The notes under the pieces are model-generated. The model saw only the letters and a list, made by a program, of their open reading frames with translations. It ran no database searches and was not told the origin of the DNA. The position numbers and the translations under genes are program-made. Positions 16,158 through 25,774 of a DNA stretch of 64,000 nt are shown here, piece by piece. Source of the stretch: Nostoc sp. NIES-4103 (GTDB lineage Bacteria; Cyanobacteriota; Cyanobacteriia; Cyanobacteriales; Nostocaceae); contig NZ_AP018288.1 in assembly GCF_002368335.1 (NCBI RefSeq), forward strand, positions 7,373,752 through 7,437,751. Direction: 5' to 3'. Position 1 is the first letter of the stretch, and each line of letters starts with the position of its first letter.

Positions 16158-18106
16158 GTTTCAATCCCTAATAGGGAGTAAGTGAAATTTCAAGAACGGG
16201 GGATTAGGCTTTAATCAATCAGAAGTTTCTAAATGGGTTTCAATCCCTAATAGGGAGTAAGTGAAATTTCAAGTTAGCTGAAATTCGTCAGATCAAACAC
16301 AATCTTGAAGTTTCAATCCCTAATAGGGAGTAAGTGAAATTTCAAGTGCCTGCAATCTAACTTCTTGTCTGTAACAACCACAAGTTTCAATCCCTAATAG
16401 GGAGTAAGTGAAATTTCAAGGCAGTACCTGAGAGGCAGTTCTGCCATCCTTCTTGTTTCAATCCCTAATAGGGAGTTAGTGAAATTTCAAGCTATGGCAT
16501 TATGCCCACAGCATGCATTTCAAGTTTTGTTTCAATCCCTAATAGGGAGTAAGTGAAATTTCAAGTAACTACACTTTTACCTGTACCTGTTGGAGATTGG
16601 TTTCAATCCCTAATAGGGAGTAAGTGAAATTTCAAGGGCATCACTACTAGAATGTTAGTCAATGCAGTTTACTATGTTTCAATCCCTAATAGGGATTAGG
16701 TGAAATTTCAAGTTCAATGAATGCTGGCACTGCTGGTTAAGTTTCAGTTTCAATCCCTAATAGGGATTAGGTGAAATTTCAAGCAACTCAATGGCGTTCA
16801 TTCCATCTCTTGGATTTTTGTTTCAATCCCTAATAGGGATTAGGTGAAATTTCAAGTCGTCGATGCGGTCAAAAGTATCTAGAACGTTATTTATAAGTTT
16901 CAATCCCTAATAGGGATTAGGTGAAATTTCAAGTTACAATGCATTGGTTCAATTCAAAAACGAATTTTTAGCACGTTTCAATCCCTAATAGGGATTAGGT
17001 GAAATTTCAAGAGGGAATCAAGAGCAGCACCAGGAATAGAAAGCCCGTTTCAATCCCTAATAGGGATTAGGTGAAATTTCAAGTAATCCCGGAAAGTTTT
17101 TATATCCGGTGTTTGGTACTAGTTTCAATCCCTAATAGGGATTAGGTGAAATTTCAAGACCATCATCAATATGGGTTTGTAAAAGGTTCTTTAAGTTTCA
17201 ATCCCTAATAGGGATTAGGTGAAATTTCAAGGAAATATCTCAAGAATCTTAGTTCCGTCTTGTAAGTTTCAATCCCTAATAGGGATTAGGTGAAATTTCA
17301 AGGGCGAACGCACTAAGCGAAGAGAAAATCAAGGAAGTTTCAATCCCTAATAGGGATTAGGTGAAATTTCAAGATTCTTTTCCGCAGTGGTGCTGCTTAC
17401 GATTATTCTGGTGTTGTTTCAATCCCTAATAGGGATTAGGTGAAATTTCAAGGGACTTACGTCTAGAAGAATTAGATGACAAACTTCTTGTTTCAATCCC
17501 TAATAGGGATTAGGTGAAATTTCAAGCTGCTGTGGCTGAGTAGCTTAAAGCAAAATTCCTGTTTCAATCCCTAATAGGGATTAGGTGAAATTTCAAGGTG
17601 GGAAGAGCGTAAGCCGACTAGCAAGCATACTGGTTTCAATCCCTAATAGGGATTAGGTGAAATTTCAAGCTTCTAGTGGAATTTACACGTTTGGATTGAT
17701 TAGGTTTCAATCCCTAATAGGGATTAGGTGAAATTTCAAGAACGCACCAACAACACCTAGATTTTCTCTTAAACTAGTTTCAATCCCTAATAGGGATTAG
17801 GTGAAATTTCAAGTAGCGACGTTGAAGCATTGATGCGAGTAATTCCAGTTTCAATCCCTAATAGGGATTAGGTGAAATTTCAAGCCAGCCATGTGTAATT
17901 TCAATAGGTACTAGAATATCTTGTTTCAATCCCTAATAGGGATTAGGTGAAATTTCAAGTTGACAGCTGAGCAAACAATAGTGTGATATTAGCCGTTTCA
18001 ATCCCTAATAGGGATTAGGTGAAATTTCAAGGTTGGTTTCCTCGTGTGCGATCAGATGCCCCTAGTGCTGTTTCAATCCCTAATAGGGATTAGGTGAAAT
18101 TTCAAG
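16158..18106 (-). CRISPR. CRISPR array, 27 repeats of 37 bp, 26 spacers of 34-42 bp
   Basis: Repeats begin GTTTCAATCCCTAATAGGGA and end GTGAAATTTCAAG. The first seven (16158-16636) have GTAAGTG after AGGGA (the fifth has GTTAGTG). The other twenty (16676-18106) have TTAGGTG. On the minus strand the repeat ends ATTGAAAC, the 8-base tag typical of Cas6-processed type I and III arrays, after a stem AATCCCTA-T-TAGGGATT. Transcription is therefore probably leftward, with the leader right of 18106. The variant repeats are leader-distal, as is usual for degenerate ends. No cas gene is in the window. Confidence 0.97.
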
Positions 18107-18339
18107 TGCGGAAGCCGGAAAGACAATCTGTATTTGGTTTTCAAGGTTCAGTTGCGCGGATGAGCTAATCATAACATGTGAAATGAGAATTGAACTGTAA
18201 GCAAATGGCTAAAACCCAGTCTACATAAGGTGCGCGGCTACTTTTAAAGCTATTTTACTTAAAAGTTTTACCCAGCGGAGATTTCAGCATCATTTGCCAA
18301 AACCTAGTTTTGAACACCTACCCATCCGCGCCTAAAACA
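18107..18339 (-). promoter_or_regulatory. Probable CRISPR leader
   Basis: This 230-bp region directly follows the last identical repeat on the side where repeats are uniform, which is where a leader with its promoter is expected. It holds two copies of a GCGCGG motif facing its complement CCGCGC (near 18150 and 18327) but no gene. The assignment is inferred from repeat polarity. Confidence 0.45.
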
Positions 18340-18391
18340 ACGTGAGTTCGATGAACCTCTCCCCAACCCCTCTCCGAGGCGGAGAGGGGCT
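18340..18391. mobile_element. MITE, ACGTGAGTTCGA family, truncated copy
   Basis: It starts with the same 12-bp end ACGTGAGTTCGA as the MITEs at 2743 and 52240. It continues TGAACCTCTCCCCAACCCC and the first hairpin (CCTCTCC / GGAGAGG). The right half and right end are missing. Confidence 0.55.
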
Positions 18392-18657
18392 TAACTACCA
18401 ATTTAATGTGAAACGGTATGAGGGGGGTATTTCTGTACCTCATAAAGTTGAAATATGCTGTAATATCGCATTTACACTTAAGTTCTATTAAAATTTTAGT
18501 ATATTTTTTAGTCTGTTCATAATCATATATAGCGGTATCAATGTTGAAATTTCATCATTTTTAGTTACTTCTGCGGATGCTCCTTTCCCAAAATAAATGG
18601 TATCTTTTTATGCCAAGGGAACTCGGATAAAATGTCAGGGGAAGGAGTTAGAACTTG

Positions 18658-19212
18658 ATGATTGCAAACGATTTATATCAATTTGTTTCTTATTGTAAAA
18701 GAATTCAACCTCAAACTCAGCAAGATATTAAACAATTTTTTGAGGGAGTTTTACTTTTTCCCTATGATAATGAACTTCTATTACAAGCTTATTTATTTTT
18801 GAATATTAAATCCTTATTTCCTTCATGCCATGAATTGTTGTTATTTGAAAAGTCTCCAATTGCTGATTATACAGATTTAGGTAAGTGTGATTTTGTCTAC
18901 CTGACATTGAAAGGCAACCTATTTTTAATAGAAACTAAATTTATTGATACAGTAGCAAAAGGAGCAACAGAAAGAAAAAGAAGAAATAAGCATAGAAATA
19001 AAGTGTTTGAGCAAGTTATTACCTTGAAAAATAGATTTAGCGAATATTGGGATATTAGGCTTGATCAATTAGAATGTGGTGTTTTCACAACAGATGCAGA
19101 AGTTGACTGGCGAGGAAATGGTGTTAATGTCATCACTAAATCAATATCTATAGACAATCTTGAAAGATGGCGTAGGAATTATCGAAAAAATAACTATATA
19201 GCTAGGGACTAG
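18658..19212 (+). CDS. PD-(D/E)XK nuclease-like hypothetical protein
   Basis: A 184-residue protein of unknown family. The central block CDFVYLTLKGNLFLIETKFID has the spacing D-x(14)-E-x-K of a PD-(D/E)XK nuclease core. A basic helix (GATERKRRNKHRNKVFEQV) follows, then a tail rich in Trp and Arg (ERWRRNYRKN). The ATG at 18658 has AAGGAG 8-14 bases upstream. It lies 550 bp from the CRISPR leader. A link with CRISPR or phage defence is only suggested by position. It has a lower GC content than its surroundings, which hints at transfer. Confidence 0.65.
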   Translation: MIANDLYQFVSYCKRIQPQTQQDIKQFFEGVLLFPYDNELLLQAYLFLNIKSLFPSCHELLLFEKSPIADYTDLGKCDFVYLTLKGNLFLIETKFIDTVAKGATERKRRNKHRNKVFEQVITLKNRFSEYWDIRLDQLECGVFTTDAEVDWRGNGVNVITKSISIDNLERWRRNYRKNNYIARD

Positions 19213-19506
19213 GGATTGGGGAACTCGGGGCCCCCACGACCGGAGGAAGTGGGGATTAGGGGCAATGGTGACTGGGTGAAAAGTCTTCGTCTTGAAAAGT
19301 TCAGATCGGCACAAGCCGCCGCTTGGACGCCAGTTGCTTTCCGACGCAAGCGCGATTGTTCGCACTGGCTCGACTTTTCGCTTTGTGTCTATGTTTTATC
19401 ATCTGTTGATGTCCTAACACTACTGGCAACAGCTATACTTGAAAAATTACACAATCTAATCTTTTTCTTTTTGATCAAATTAAATGTCAGGATGAACAAC
19501 ACAAAC
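19213..19506. other. Intergenic region between nuclease-like gene and psbA terminator
   Basis: About 290 bp with a G-rich left half (GGGGCCCC palindrome near 19232) and an unremarkable right half. The open frame across it (from 19216) runs antisense into psbA and looks spurious. I see no gene. Confidence 0.4.
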
Positions 19507-19538
19507 AAAAACGCCCCCCATTTCTGGAGGGCGTTTTT
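19507..19538 (-). terminator. psbA Rho-independent terminator
   Basis: AAAAACGCCCCCC and GGAGGGCGTTTTT pair as a strong stem with a 6-base loop. It lies 23 bp after the psbA stop codon on the minus strand. Confidence 0.85.
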
Positions 19539-19560
19539 GATTAAGCTAAGACTTCAAGAG

Positions 19561-20643
19561 TTAGCCGTTGATAGCAGGAGCGCTGATTGCAACAGGAGCA
19601 ACTTCACCAGCAGCCAAGTCTAAGGGGAAGTTGTGAGCGTTACGCTCGTGCATTACTTCCATACCCAAGTTAGCGCGGTTGATGATGTCAGCCCAGGTGT
19701 TGATGACACGACCTTGGGAGTCAATCACTGATTGGTTGAAGTTGAAACCGTTCAAGTTGAACGCCATGGTGCTGATACCCAATGCAGTAAACCAGATACC
19801 GACTACGGGCCAAGCAGCCAAGAAGAAGTGCAAGGAACGGCTGTTGTTGAATGAAGCGTATTGGAAGATCAAACGACCGAAGTAACCGTGTGCTGCAACG
19901 ATGTTGTAGGTTTCTTCTTCTTGACCGAATTTGTAACCGTAGTTTTGAGATTCGGTTTCGGTTGTTTCACGAACCAAGGAGGAAGTTACCAAAGAACCGT
20001 GCATTGCGGAGAACAAAGAACCGCCGAATACACCAGCCACACCTAACATGTGGAAGGGGTGCATCAGGATGTTGTGTTCTGCTTGGAACACGATCATGAA
20101 GTTGAAGGTTCCGGAGATACCCAAGGGCATACCGTCAGAGAAGGAACCTTGACCAATTGGGTAGATCAAGAATACTGCGGTAGCAGATGCCAAAGGTGCA
20201 GAGTAAGCTACGCAGATCCAAGGACGCATACCCAAGCGGTAAGACAATTCCCACTGACGACCTAGGTAGCAAGCGCAACCGATCAAGAAGTGGAAAATTA
20301 CCAACTGGTAAGGGCCACCGTTGTACAACCACTCATCTAAGGATGCTGCTTCCCAGATGGGGTAGAAGTGCAAACCGATCGCGTTAGAAGAAGGAACAAC
20401 TGCACCAGAGATGATGTTGTTTCCATAGATTAAGGAACCTGCAACAGGCTCACGGATACCATCAATGTCTACTGGAGGAGCAGCAATGAAGGCAATTACG
20501 AAGCATACGGTAGCAGCTAGCAAAGTTGGAATCATCAACACGCCGAACCAACCGACATAAATCCGGTTTTCGGTGCTGGTGATCCAGTTGCAGAACCGCT
20601 CCCATACGTTGGCGCTTTCGCGTCTTTGTAAGGTTGTGGTCAT
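19561..20643 (-). CDS. psbA: Photosystem II D1 protein, Gln130 form
   Basis: D1 forms the photosystem II reaction centre with D2 in the thylakoid membrane and binds the Mn4CaO5 cluster and plastoquinone QB. The 360 residues are standard. Conserved signatures include IYVGWFGVLMIPTLLAAT, HERNAHNFPLDLA and five membrane spans. Processing after Ala344 would remove a 16-residue extension, AGEVAPVAISAPAING. Residue 130 is Gln (GRQWELS), the form typical of the low-light D1:1 isoform, against Glu130 in high-light forms. The gene stands alone with its own terminator. Other copies are expected elsewhere in the genome. Confidence 0.97.
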   Translation of the reverse strand: MTTTLQRRESANVWERFCNWITSTENRIYVGWFGVLMIPTLLAATVCFVIAFIAAPPVDIDGIREPVAGSLIYGNNIISGAVVPSSNAIGLHFYPIWEAASLDEWLYNGGPYQLVIFHFLIGCACYLGRQWELSYRLGMRPWICVAYSAPLASATAVFLIYPIGQGSFSDGMPLGISGTFNFMIVFQAEHNILMHPFHMLGVAGVFGGSLFSAMHGSLVTSSLVRETTETESQNYGYKFGQEEETYNIVAAHGYFGRLIFQYASFNNSRSLHFFLAAWPVVGIWFTALGISTMAFNLNGFNFNQSVIDSQGRVINTWADIINRANLGMEVMHERNAHNFPLDLAAGEVAPVAISAPAING

Positions 20644-20841
20644 TTTTGAATGATTGCGGTAAATGTTGCTAATAAATTTTGCGTACTTAAATATTTGTAC
20701 GCACTCATAAACTTAACATGTATTTACGTTAAAAATACGAACAACTGTTTAATATTTCTTATCAAACTTATTTGTTTTACTTATATAACTTTTGTCCCAA
20801 AGCTGTACGCTACTTTTGGATAATTCACAAATTGCCGCTAT
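20644..20841 (-). promoter_or_regulatory. psbA upstream region with inverted repeat
   Basis: Within 60 bp before the start codon lies GCGTAC-N10-GTACGC (20681-20702), a perfect 6-bp inverted repeat around an AT core. In the transcript it could be a stem in the 5' leader, or in the DNA an operator. No consensus -35/-10 pair is clear enough to place the promoter. The rest is AT-rich and holds no gene. Confidence 0.4.
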
Positions 20842-22338
20842 TTAAAATGCAAAGTAGATATGAGGCGCTCCTTGAGGAGCTAATAACCAAACAGCATATA
20901 GACATAAAGGCACAAAAACAAGCTTGACAGGCCAGTTCAGATCTAACTTCAGTCTGCCTTTGAAGCCATACACCAGACCCATTAATGCAGCTAAAACTAC
21001 CAGTAAGCAAGCAAGTTGATATTGACTCATATTCAAGGCTTCAACATAAACCTTTTGAGCAAACTGTTGATCACCAGAATGGCCCCAGAGGTGCTGAATT
21101 ACCCAAGAAGAATCTTGGAGGTTGTCTAGACGGAACCAGATCCAAGAGGTAAAAACCATCAACTGTGTCAGCAACCAAGCTACAACTATACCTAAAGGAT
21201 TTTGCCAGAAATGTTCTAGATGCTCATAGCGATCGCTCATCGCATCTGTGAGTCGATGAACCCCCAAAGCCAAACCGTGGTATGTTCCCCAAACGACAAA
21301 ATTCCAGGAAGATCCATGCCAAATACCAGCAATTAGCATCACAATAAATAAATTCCAACAGGTACGAGTCAAGCCTTGACGGGAACCACCCAAAGGAAAG
21401 TACAGATAGTTACGCAACCAATCTCCCAAACTCATGTGCCAGCGCCGCCAAAACTCTGCAATACTGGTGCTGAAGTAGGGAAAGTCGAAATTCTCTGGCA
21501 ATACCAAGCCGAATAGCAAAGCACTACCACGAGCCATGTCTACATAACCGCTAAAATCAAAATATAATTGCAAACCATAAGCAAATGTAGCTAGCCATAA
21601 ATCACCACTACCCGCACGCTGCAAGTTACCAAAACATAAATCAACAAAAATTCCCAAATTATCAGCCAAAATACTTTTTTTGACTGCGCCTCTAGCAAAT
21701 AACCAAAGCCCTTCGGCTACTTTTTCGGATGTTGGTAAATACAGAGTATTGAATTGATTGGCTAGATTATGGTAACGAGTAATCGGCCCTGAAATCAGTT
21801 TGGCAAAGAATAATTTGTAACTAGCAAATTTGAGAAATTTATCAGTAGCAGGCGCACCGCGATATACATCTACTAAATAGGCAATGCACTCAAAGGTGAA
21901 AAATGAAATTCCCAAAGGGAGAAATGATTTAGAAGATGCATCTGCGTGGTTGATTTGAATATGAAAAATAATTTGTAATAAAGTAGGCAGATATTTAAAC
22001 ACTAATAACAGTACAACATTTAAAGTTACGCCAAACCACATCAGTTTAAGGCGGCGGCGATTCCAGTCTGCTTGGGCATACTGCCATTCTTCGTTTGAAA
22101 TTTGCCAATCAAGGGAATGTTTTCCTGGGGAGGTGTTTTTCCCAATTTCCCGCCCCAAACGGAAGTTAATAAAAGTGAGTGTTAATAGTAGTGGTAGGTA
22201 CTGAATTTGTAAAGATACGTAGAACACAAGGTTGGCAATCAGCAATGTCCACAGCCGTAATTTCTGATTTGTAAAAGACCAATAAATTGCCAGTACACTT
22301 ACTAAGAAAAATCCGTAAGAAATTGATATAAAATTCAT
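20842..22338 (-). CDS. MBOAT family O-acyltransferase (AlgI-like)
   Basis: A membrane-bound O-acyltransferase of 498 residues with about ten membrane segments. Family motifs include RGSALLFGLVLPENFDFPYFSTSIAEFWRRWH and the catalytic His in MLIAGIWHGSSWNFVVWG. Such enzymes pass acyl groups across the membrane to polysaccharides, with a DHHC- or SGNH-type partner. It is 195 bp downstream of the DUF1574/SGNH gene on the same strand, so the two likely act together on surface glycan acetylation, as AlgI and AlgJ do. The acceptor is unknown. Confidence 0.88.
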   Translation of the reverse strand: MNFISISYGFFLVSVLAIYWSFTNQKLRLWTLLIANLVFYVSLQIQYLPLLLTLTFINFRLGREIGKNTSPGKHSLDWQISNEEWQYAQADWNRRRLKLMWFGVTLNVVLLLVFKYLPTLLQIIFHIQINHADASSKSFLPLGISFFTFECIAYLVDVYRGAPATDKFLKFASYKLFFAKLISGPITRYHNLANQFNTLYLPTSEKVAEGLWLFARGAVKKSILADNLGIFVDLCFGNLQRAGSGDLWLATFAYGLQLYFDFSGYVDMARGSALLFGLVLPENFDFPYFSTSIAEFWRRWHMSLGDWLRNYLYFPLGGSRQGLTRTCWNLFIVMLIAGIWHGSSWNFVVWGTYHGLALGVHRLTDAMSDRYEHLEHFWQNPLGIVVAWLLTQLMVFTSWIWFRLDNLQDSSWVIQHLWGHSGDQQFAQKVYVEALNMSQYQLACLLVVLAALMGLVYGFKGRLKLDLNWPVKLVFVPLCLYAVWLLAPQGAPHIYFAF

Positions 22339-22532
22339 GGTTTAATTAAGCCAGTGTCAATAGATTTATCTAGTTATAAATGTGAGTTGTCAAATCTATT
22401 AAATAAACCACAAAGACACAAAGAAAGAGAATGCAAGTTTTGTAGCAGCATATAAGTAATTAATAAGTACAATTTGACAGGTAATTAGTCTTAGTAGTCA
22501 GTGGAAAAAATAACAACTGACAACTGACAACT

Positions 22533-25500
22533 TTACTTTGCAGGCCAAGGAATCATTGGGTCATTGGCTAACTTTTTGGAAACTTCGTATGCACCAAAGC
22601 GGTTAAGGTGGCTGGGGTCAGAAAAGTAATCGTTGGCTTTGGGCCAAAGTTCGCTTAAATCTCGATAGATAAAGTTAGGATTGGTAGATAAATTTAACAT
22701 ATGTTGCTGGAATTCTTGTTCATATTTTTTGCGTACTGGGTCTAAATAGTCTGCGGTGAGAGGCATGTTGACAAATACCAAGGAAATATTTTCTGCTTGA
22801 GTAAATTGCAGCATTTCTTGGAAAGCAATATTTTGTTCACCTTCTATTTGAAAAGATTTATAGTCGTTGTCATAATTTCCTGTCACTCTGGGATGTTTTT
22901 GATAGTATCTAGCAGGATTGAAGCGTATAGATAAAGGTAGGAAACCATCAAAATCAACTGATTGCTGCCCAGCGTCCTCTTCTGAATTATCTGTTGTAGA
23001 CTGTTTGGATGATGTAACAGTCTGAGTTGGAATGTTAACTAAAGGCAAAGATATCAGTTGTTTGTGCAATAAAGCTTTAATTTGATCACGTTTTTGGTAG
23101 CTAGAAGAAATATTAGCTAATGCCTGATTTAACCACTGATTTAATGCTTGATAGCTACTAATTTCCGGCTTCTGGTTTGGCTTATCTTGCTTGTGTGTAG
23201 GATTTGCTGGATTTTTGAGTGAGTCTTGGCTACTTGCAGTTGCTTGGGTTTTCTGCAACGCTTGTTTATAACCTTTGGAAGCTGCGATCGCATTAAATGT
23301 CACATCTTCACGACCGCTGTTAAATGCACGGGAACCATCTGCCCAAATAATCAGTTTTGGTAGTTCTGATGGTTCTAGGACTTGACGAATCAGCAAGTTT
23401 ACCACTTGTGCTGTGGCCCCGTTGATGCCAAAGTTAAAGACATCAACATCAGGATAACCTTGATTTGCCAAAGCTTTAGAAAGTGCCACCGGATCAACTC
23501 CCCTCAAGGCGCGGGATGAACCAATAATTAATACATCAGGAGGATTACCGTTTTGGGCTAGTCGCTGTCTATACAATGCGAGTTGTTCATCTAATTGCCT
23601 CACATTGAAACTTGGCATTTGCGATCGCGCTGCTAACAAAATAGCAGCTGCGTTGGCTTTTTCCTTCAATGGTGCGGCTGTGAAATTCCTCGGTTGGTTA
23701 TCGTCACTTTGGGTAAACCCAGAAGCGTTAAACGCACCACTTTTACTTAGAGAAGATTTTGTACTAGTAGTGTTGCTTAAAAATGCTGTTTTCTGTGTTT
23801 GATGATCCTCAGATTGAGATGATGGCTTTTCGTTTGGCGGTGAGGAGGGCGAAACACTAGCCACTGGTGGCGAACTGGATTGAATGGGAGTAATGAATCG
23901 ACCAAAGAACCAATCAGTTTGCAGAGTCAGGAGTAATCCCAATGTGCCCCAAACTAAAGCCACCTTAACTCCTTGATCATCATAGTCTGGGGTTTGTTGC
24001 TGGTCAGCTTCTGTAAATACCTGCGTTGCTAGTAGCCACTTTTTCACTGTGCTAGTAGCTGTTGTCAGCCAATCCCGCGCTACTTCTGTTACAAAACTTT
24101 GAACTTCTTCTGTAGTTAAGTCAGGACGGATAATTGGTTCGTTGGTTTCGGTGGTTAAAAGGTCGCCAACATATTCTGAAGTTGCAGCAAATTCTGGCGT
24201 AGCTTCTGGAACTAAACGCTGGCGATTTTCCCAATCTACGCCATGATGCCAAGATGGTTCTTTGTCACCAGCACGGCGACCATAGACTCTCACGCCACAA
24301 ATGCCAGACAATTTTAACAAACGCAAAAATTGCGTCACTTTGTTAGCTATTTGTTTGCGTGTTGGGCAAACAGGTGCATCACACATAACGTGCAATAAAT
24401 CACCTTTGCAAAGCAGAAGTATGCGAATACCACCTGTTTTTAAACGCTGATTGAGGTCAGGATTGAGTAAGCGTTCTAGTAAAAAAATAATCGCTGGGAG
24501 ATCCCCAGTAGCTGCTAATTCTAAGGCAGAAGTAGCAAGGGCTGGATGTTCCGCCGCAGGTAAAGTTAGCCAGTCAACCCATGCTGGTTGGTTTTCGTCT
24601 ATTTGTCCGTAAATGGTGGCGGCTTGAATGCCTTGGGGAGCGATCGCTTCAAGTTGCGGTACAATCACCTCTAAGCACTTGGTCTTATCTGGTGCTGGTG
24701 TGTCTGCTTGGGGTGAAACCGCTGGGGTGCAAAATATATGTAGAGTTGATTCTTTGAGAGTAGCTTGGACGGTTACTTTTAACTCAGATAATACCTCAGT
24801 TAACAGAAGAGCGATCGCTTGCACATCCCCCCAACGCGCCCATTCTTTCAGCATCACCTCCGGGGGCGTCAAATCCACCTTCAAAAGCCACTCTGGTGTT
24901 GTCTCACCACTGACTTGGGAAATAATGACTGCATCTTTGTAGCCAGAAAGCTTGAGATGGCGTAACTGCTGGGCAATTGTTTCTGCTAGCAGTGAAGCAT
25001 CAGGGCTGTAGCTGGTCTGACAAAATACCCATAGGCGATTGACCACAGGTTGAGTGTCATCTTTTGGCTGATGCTGCTTGATTCTAACCTGTACCGCCAC
25101 CCCCAACGCACTTAAAGTTTCGCTGAGATAGCGAGCAATGGCATTAGGATCTCCGCGACGAGCTAAACTTTCATTAGGGATGATCAGCGCCCCACCCACT
25201 TGTCTAGACTTTTCTGAGTCCTCCAGGGCTTGCTTTACCTGTTCTAAGTGCCTTTCCAGTTGATTTAAATAAACCCGGTGGCACCATTGCGGCCGATATT
25301 CCCCTTTCTTCCGTCCATAGACAAATACTTGGTATATTGAGGGTTGTTCGCTGCTCGTCAAAACATCCAAGTCTGTTTGCTGTAGTGCGCGAAGTAAGTC
25401 AGACAGAGTGCGCCAGCGTTGGGGGCATTCTGAACCTTCACAAAGAATGTGTAGGTCATTTCCCCGCAACCGGACTTTCACTCCCAAAGAGTTAATTCCT

Positions 25501-25559
25501 GTTGCCTGGCTTACCCATTGCACTAACGATTGCTGACTATTTAGTAATACTGTTTTCAT
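22533..25559 (-). CDS. DUF1574/SGNH-type protein with four N-terminal modules
   Basis: A 1008-residue protein. Residues about 25-110, 155-240, 245-330 and 370-450 are four copies of one module, each with a strand pattern like LHILC, a helix, then VYGR and P-x-W. A membrane helix (about 530-550, VALVWGTLGLLLTLQTDWFF) follows, then a Ser/Pro-rich linker (560-610) and a C-terminal SGNH-like DUF1574 domain. The domain has the nucleophile block LIIGSSRALRGVDP and the catalytic DPSHLNRFGA. That domain probably acts outside the membrane with the MBOAT encoded downstream, as AlgJ/AlgX do. The function of the modules (ligand sensing or protein docking) is unknown. Confidence 0.75.
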   Translation of the reverse strand: MKTVLLNSQQSLVQWVSQATGINSLGVKVRLRGNDLHILCEGSECPQRWRTLSDLLRALQQTDLDVLTSSEQPSIYQVFVYGRKKGEYRPQWCHRVYLNQLERHLEQVKQALEDSEKSRQVGGALIIPNESLARRGDPNAIARYLSETLSALGVAVQVRIKQHQPKDDTQPVVNRLWVFCQTSYSPDASLLAETIAQQLRHLKLSGYKDAVIISQVSGETTPEWLLKVDLTPPEVMLKEWARWGDVQAIALLLTEVLSELKVTVQATLKESTLHIFCTPAVSPQADTPAPDKTKCLEVIVPQLEAIAPQGIQAATIYGQIDENQPAWVDWLTLPAAEHPALATSALELAATGDLPAIIFLLERLLNPDLNQRLKTGGIRILLLCKGDLLHVMCDAPVCPTRKQIANKVTQFLRLLKLSGICGVRVYGRRAGDKEPSWHHGVDWENRQRLVPEATPEFAATSEYVGDLLTTETNEPIIRPDLTTEEVQSFVTEVARDWLTTATSTVKKWLLATQVFTEADQQQTPDYDDQGVKVALVWGTLGLLLTLQTDWFFGRFITPIQSSSPPVASVSPSSPPNEKPSSQSEDHQTQKTAFLSNTTSTKSSLSKSGAFNASGFTQSDDNQPRNFTAAPLKEKANAAAILLAARSQMPSFNVRQLDEQLALYRQRLAQNGNPPDVLIIGSSRALRGVDPVALSKALANQGYPDVDVFNFGINGATAQVVNLLIRQVLEPSELPKLIIWADGSRAFNSGREDVTFNAIAASKGYKQALQKTQATASSQDSLKNPANPTHKQDKPNQKPEISSYQALNQWLNQALANISSSYQKRDQIKALLHKQLISLPLVNIPTQTVTSSKQSTTDNSEEDAGQQSVDFDGFLPLSIRFNPARYYQKHPRVTGNYDNDYKSFQIEGEQNIAFQEMLQFTQAENISLVFVNMPLTADYLDPVRKKYEQEFQQHMLNLSTNPNFIYRDLSELWPKANDYFSDPSHLNRFGAYEVSKKLANDPMIPWPAK

Positions 25560-25774
25560 GGGCAGTTAACTTTACAGGAAGCGAGTATTGGGGTATATTG
25601 CCTGCACTTGTAAACTAGAACCATAGGTTTATCATACTTTGCAGTTTTTTTTTAACACTTTTGTTACCTTCTGACCTGGCAAAATCGGCCAAGATAGTCT
25701 TGTACTGTTGCAAGCCTGACAGATATTGATAATGCGTTTCATTCTACTCATTTGCACTCAACCAAGAAATACCA

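Noticed and set aside
16131..18657. Search for cas genes near the array
   Set aside because: Neither dnaE, the small gene nor the nuclease-like protein shows cas1, cas2, cas6 or effector motifs.
19216..19623. 135-codon frame on the plus strand into psbA
   Set aside because: It is antisense to the end of psbA, crosses its terminator and starts in a G-rich repeat.
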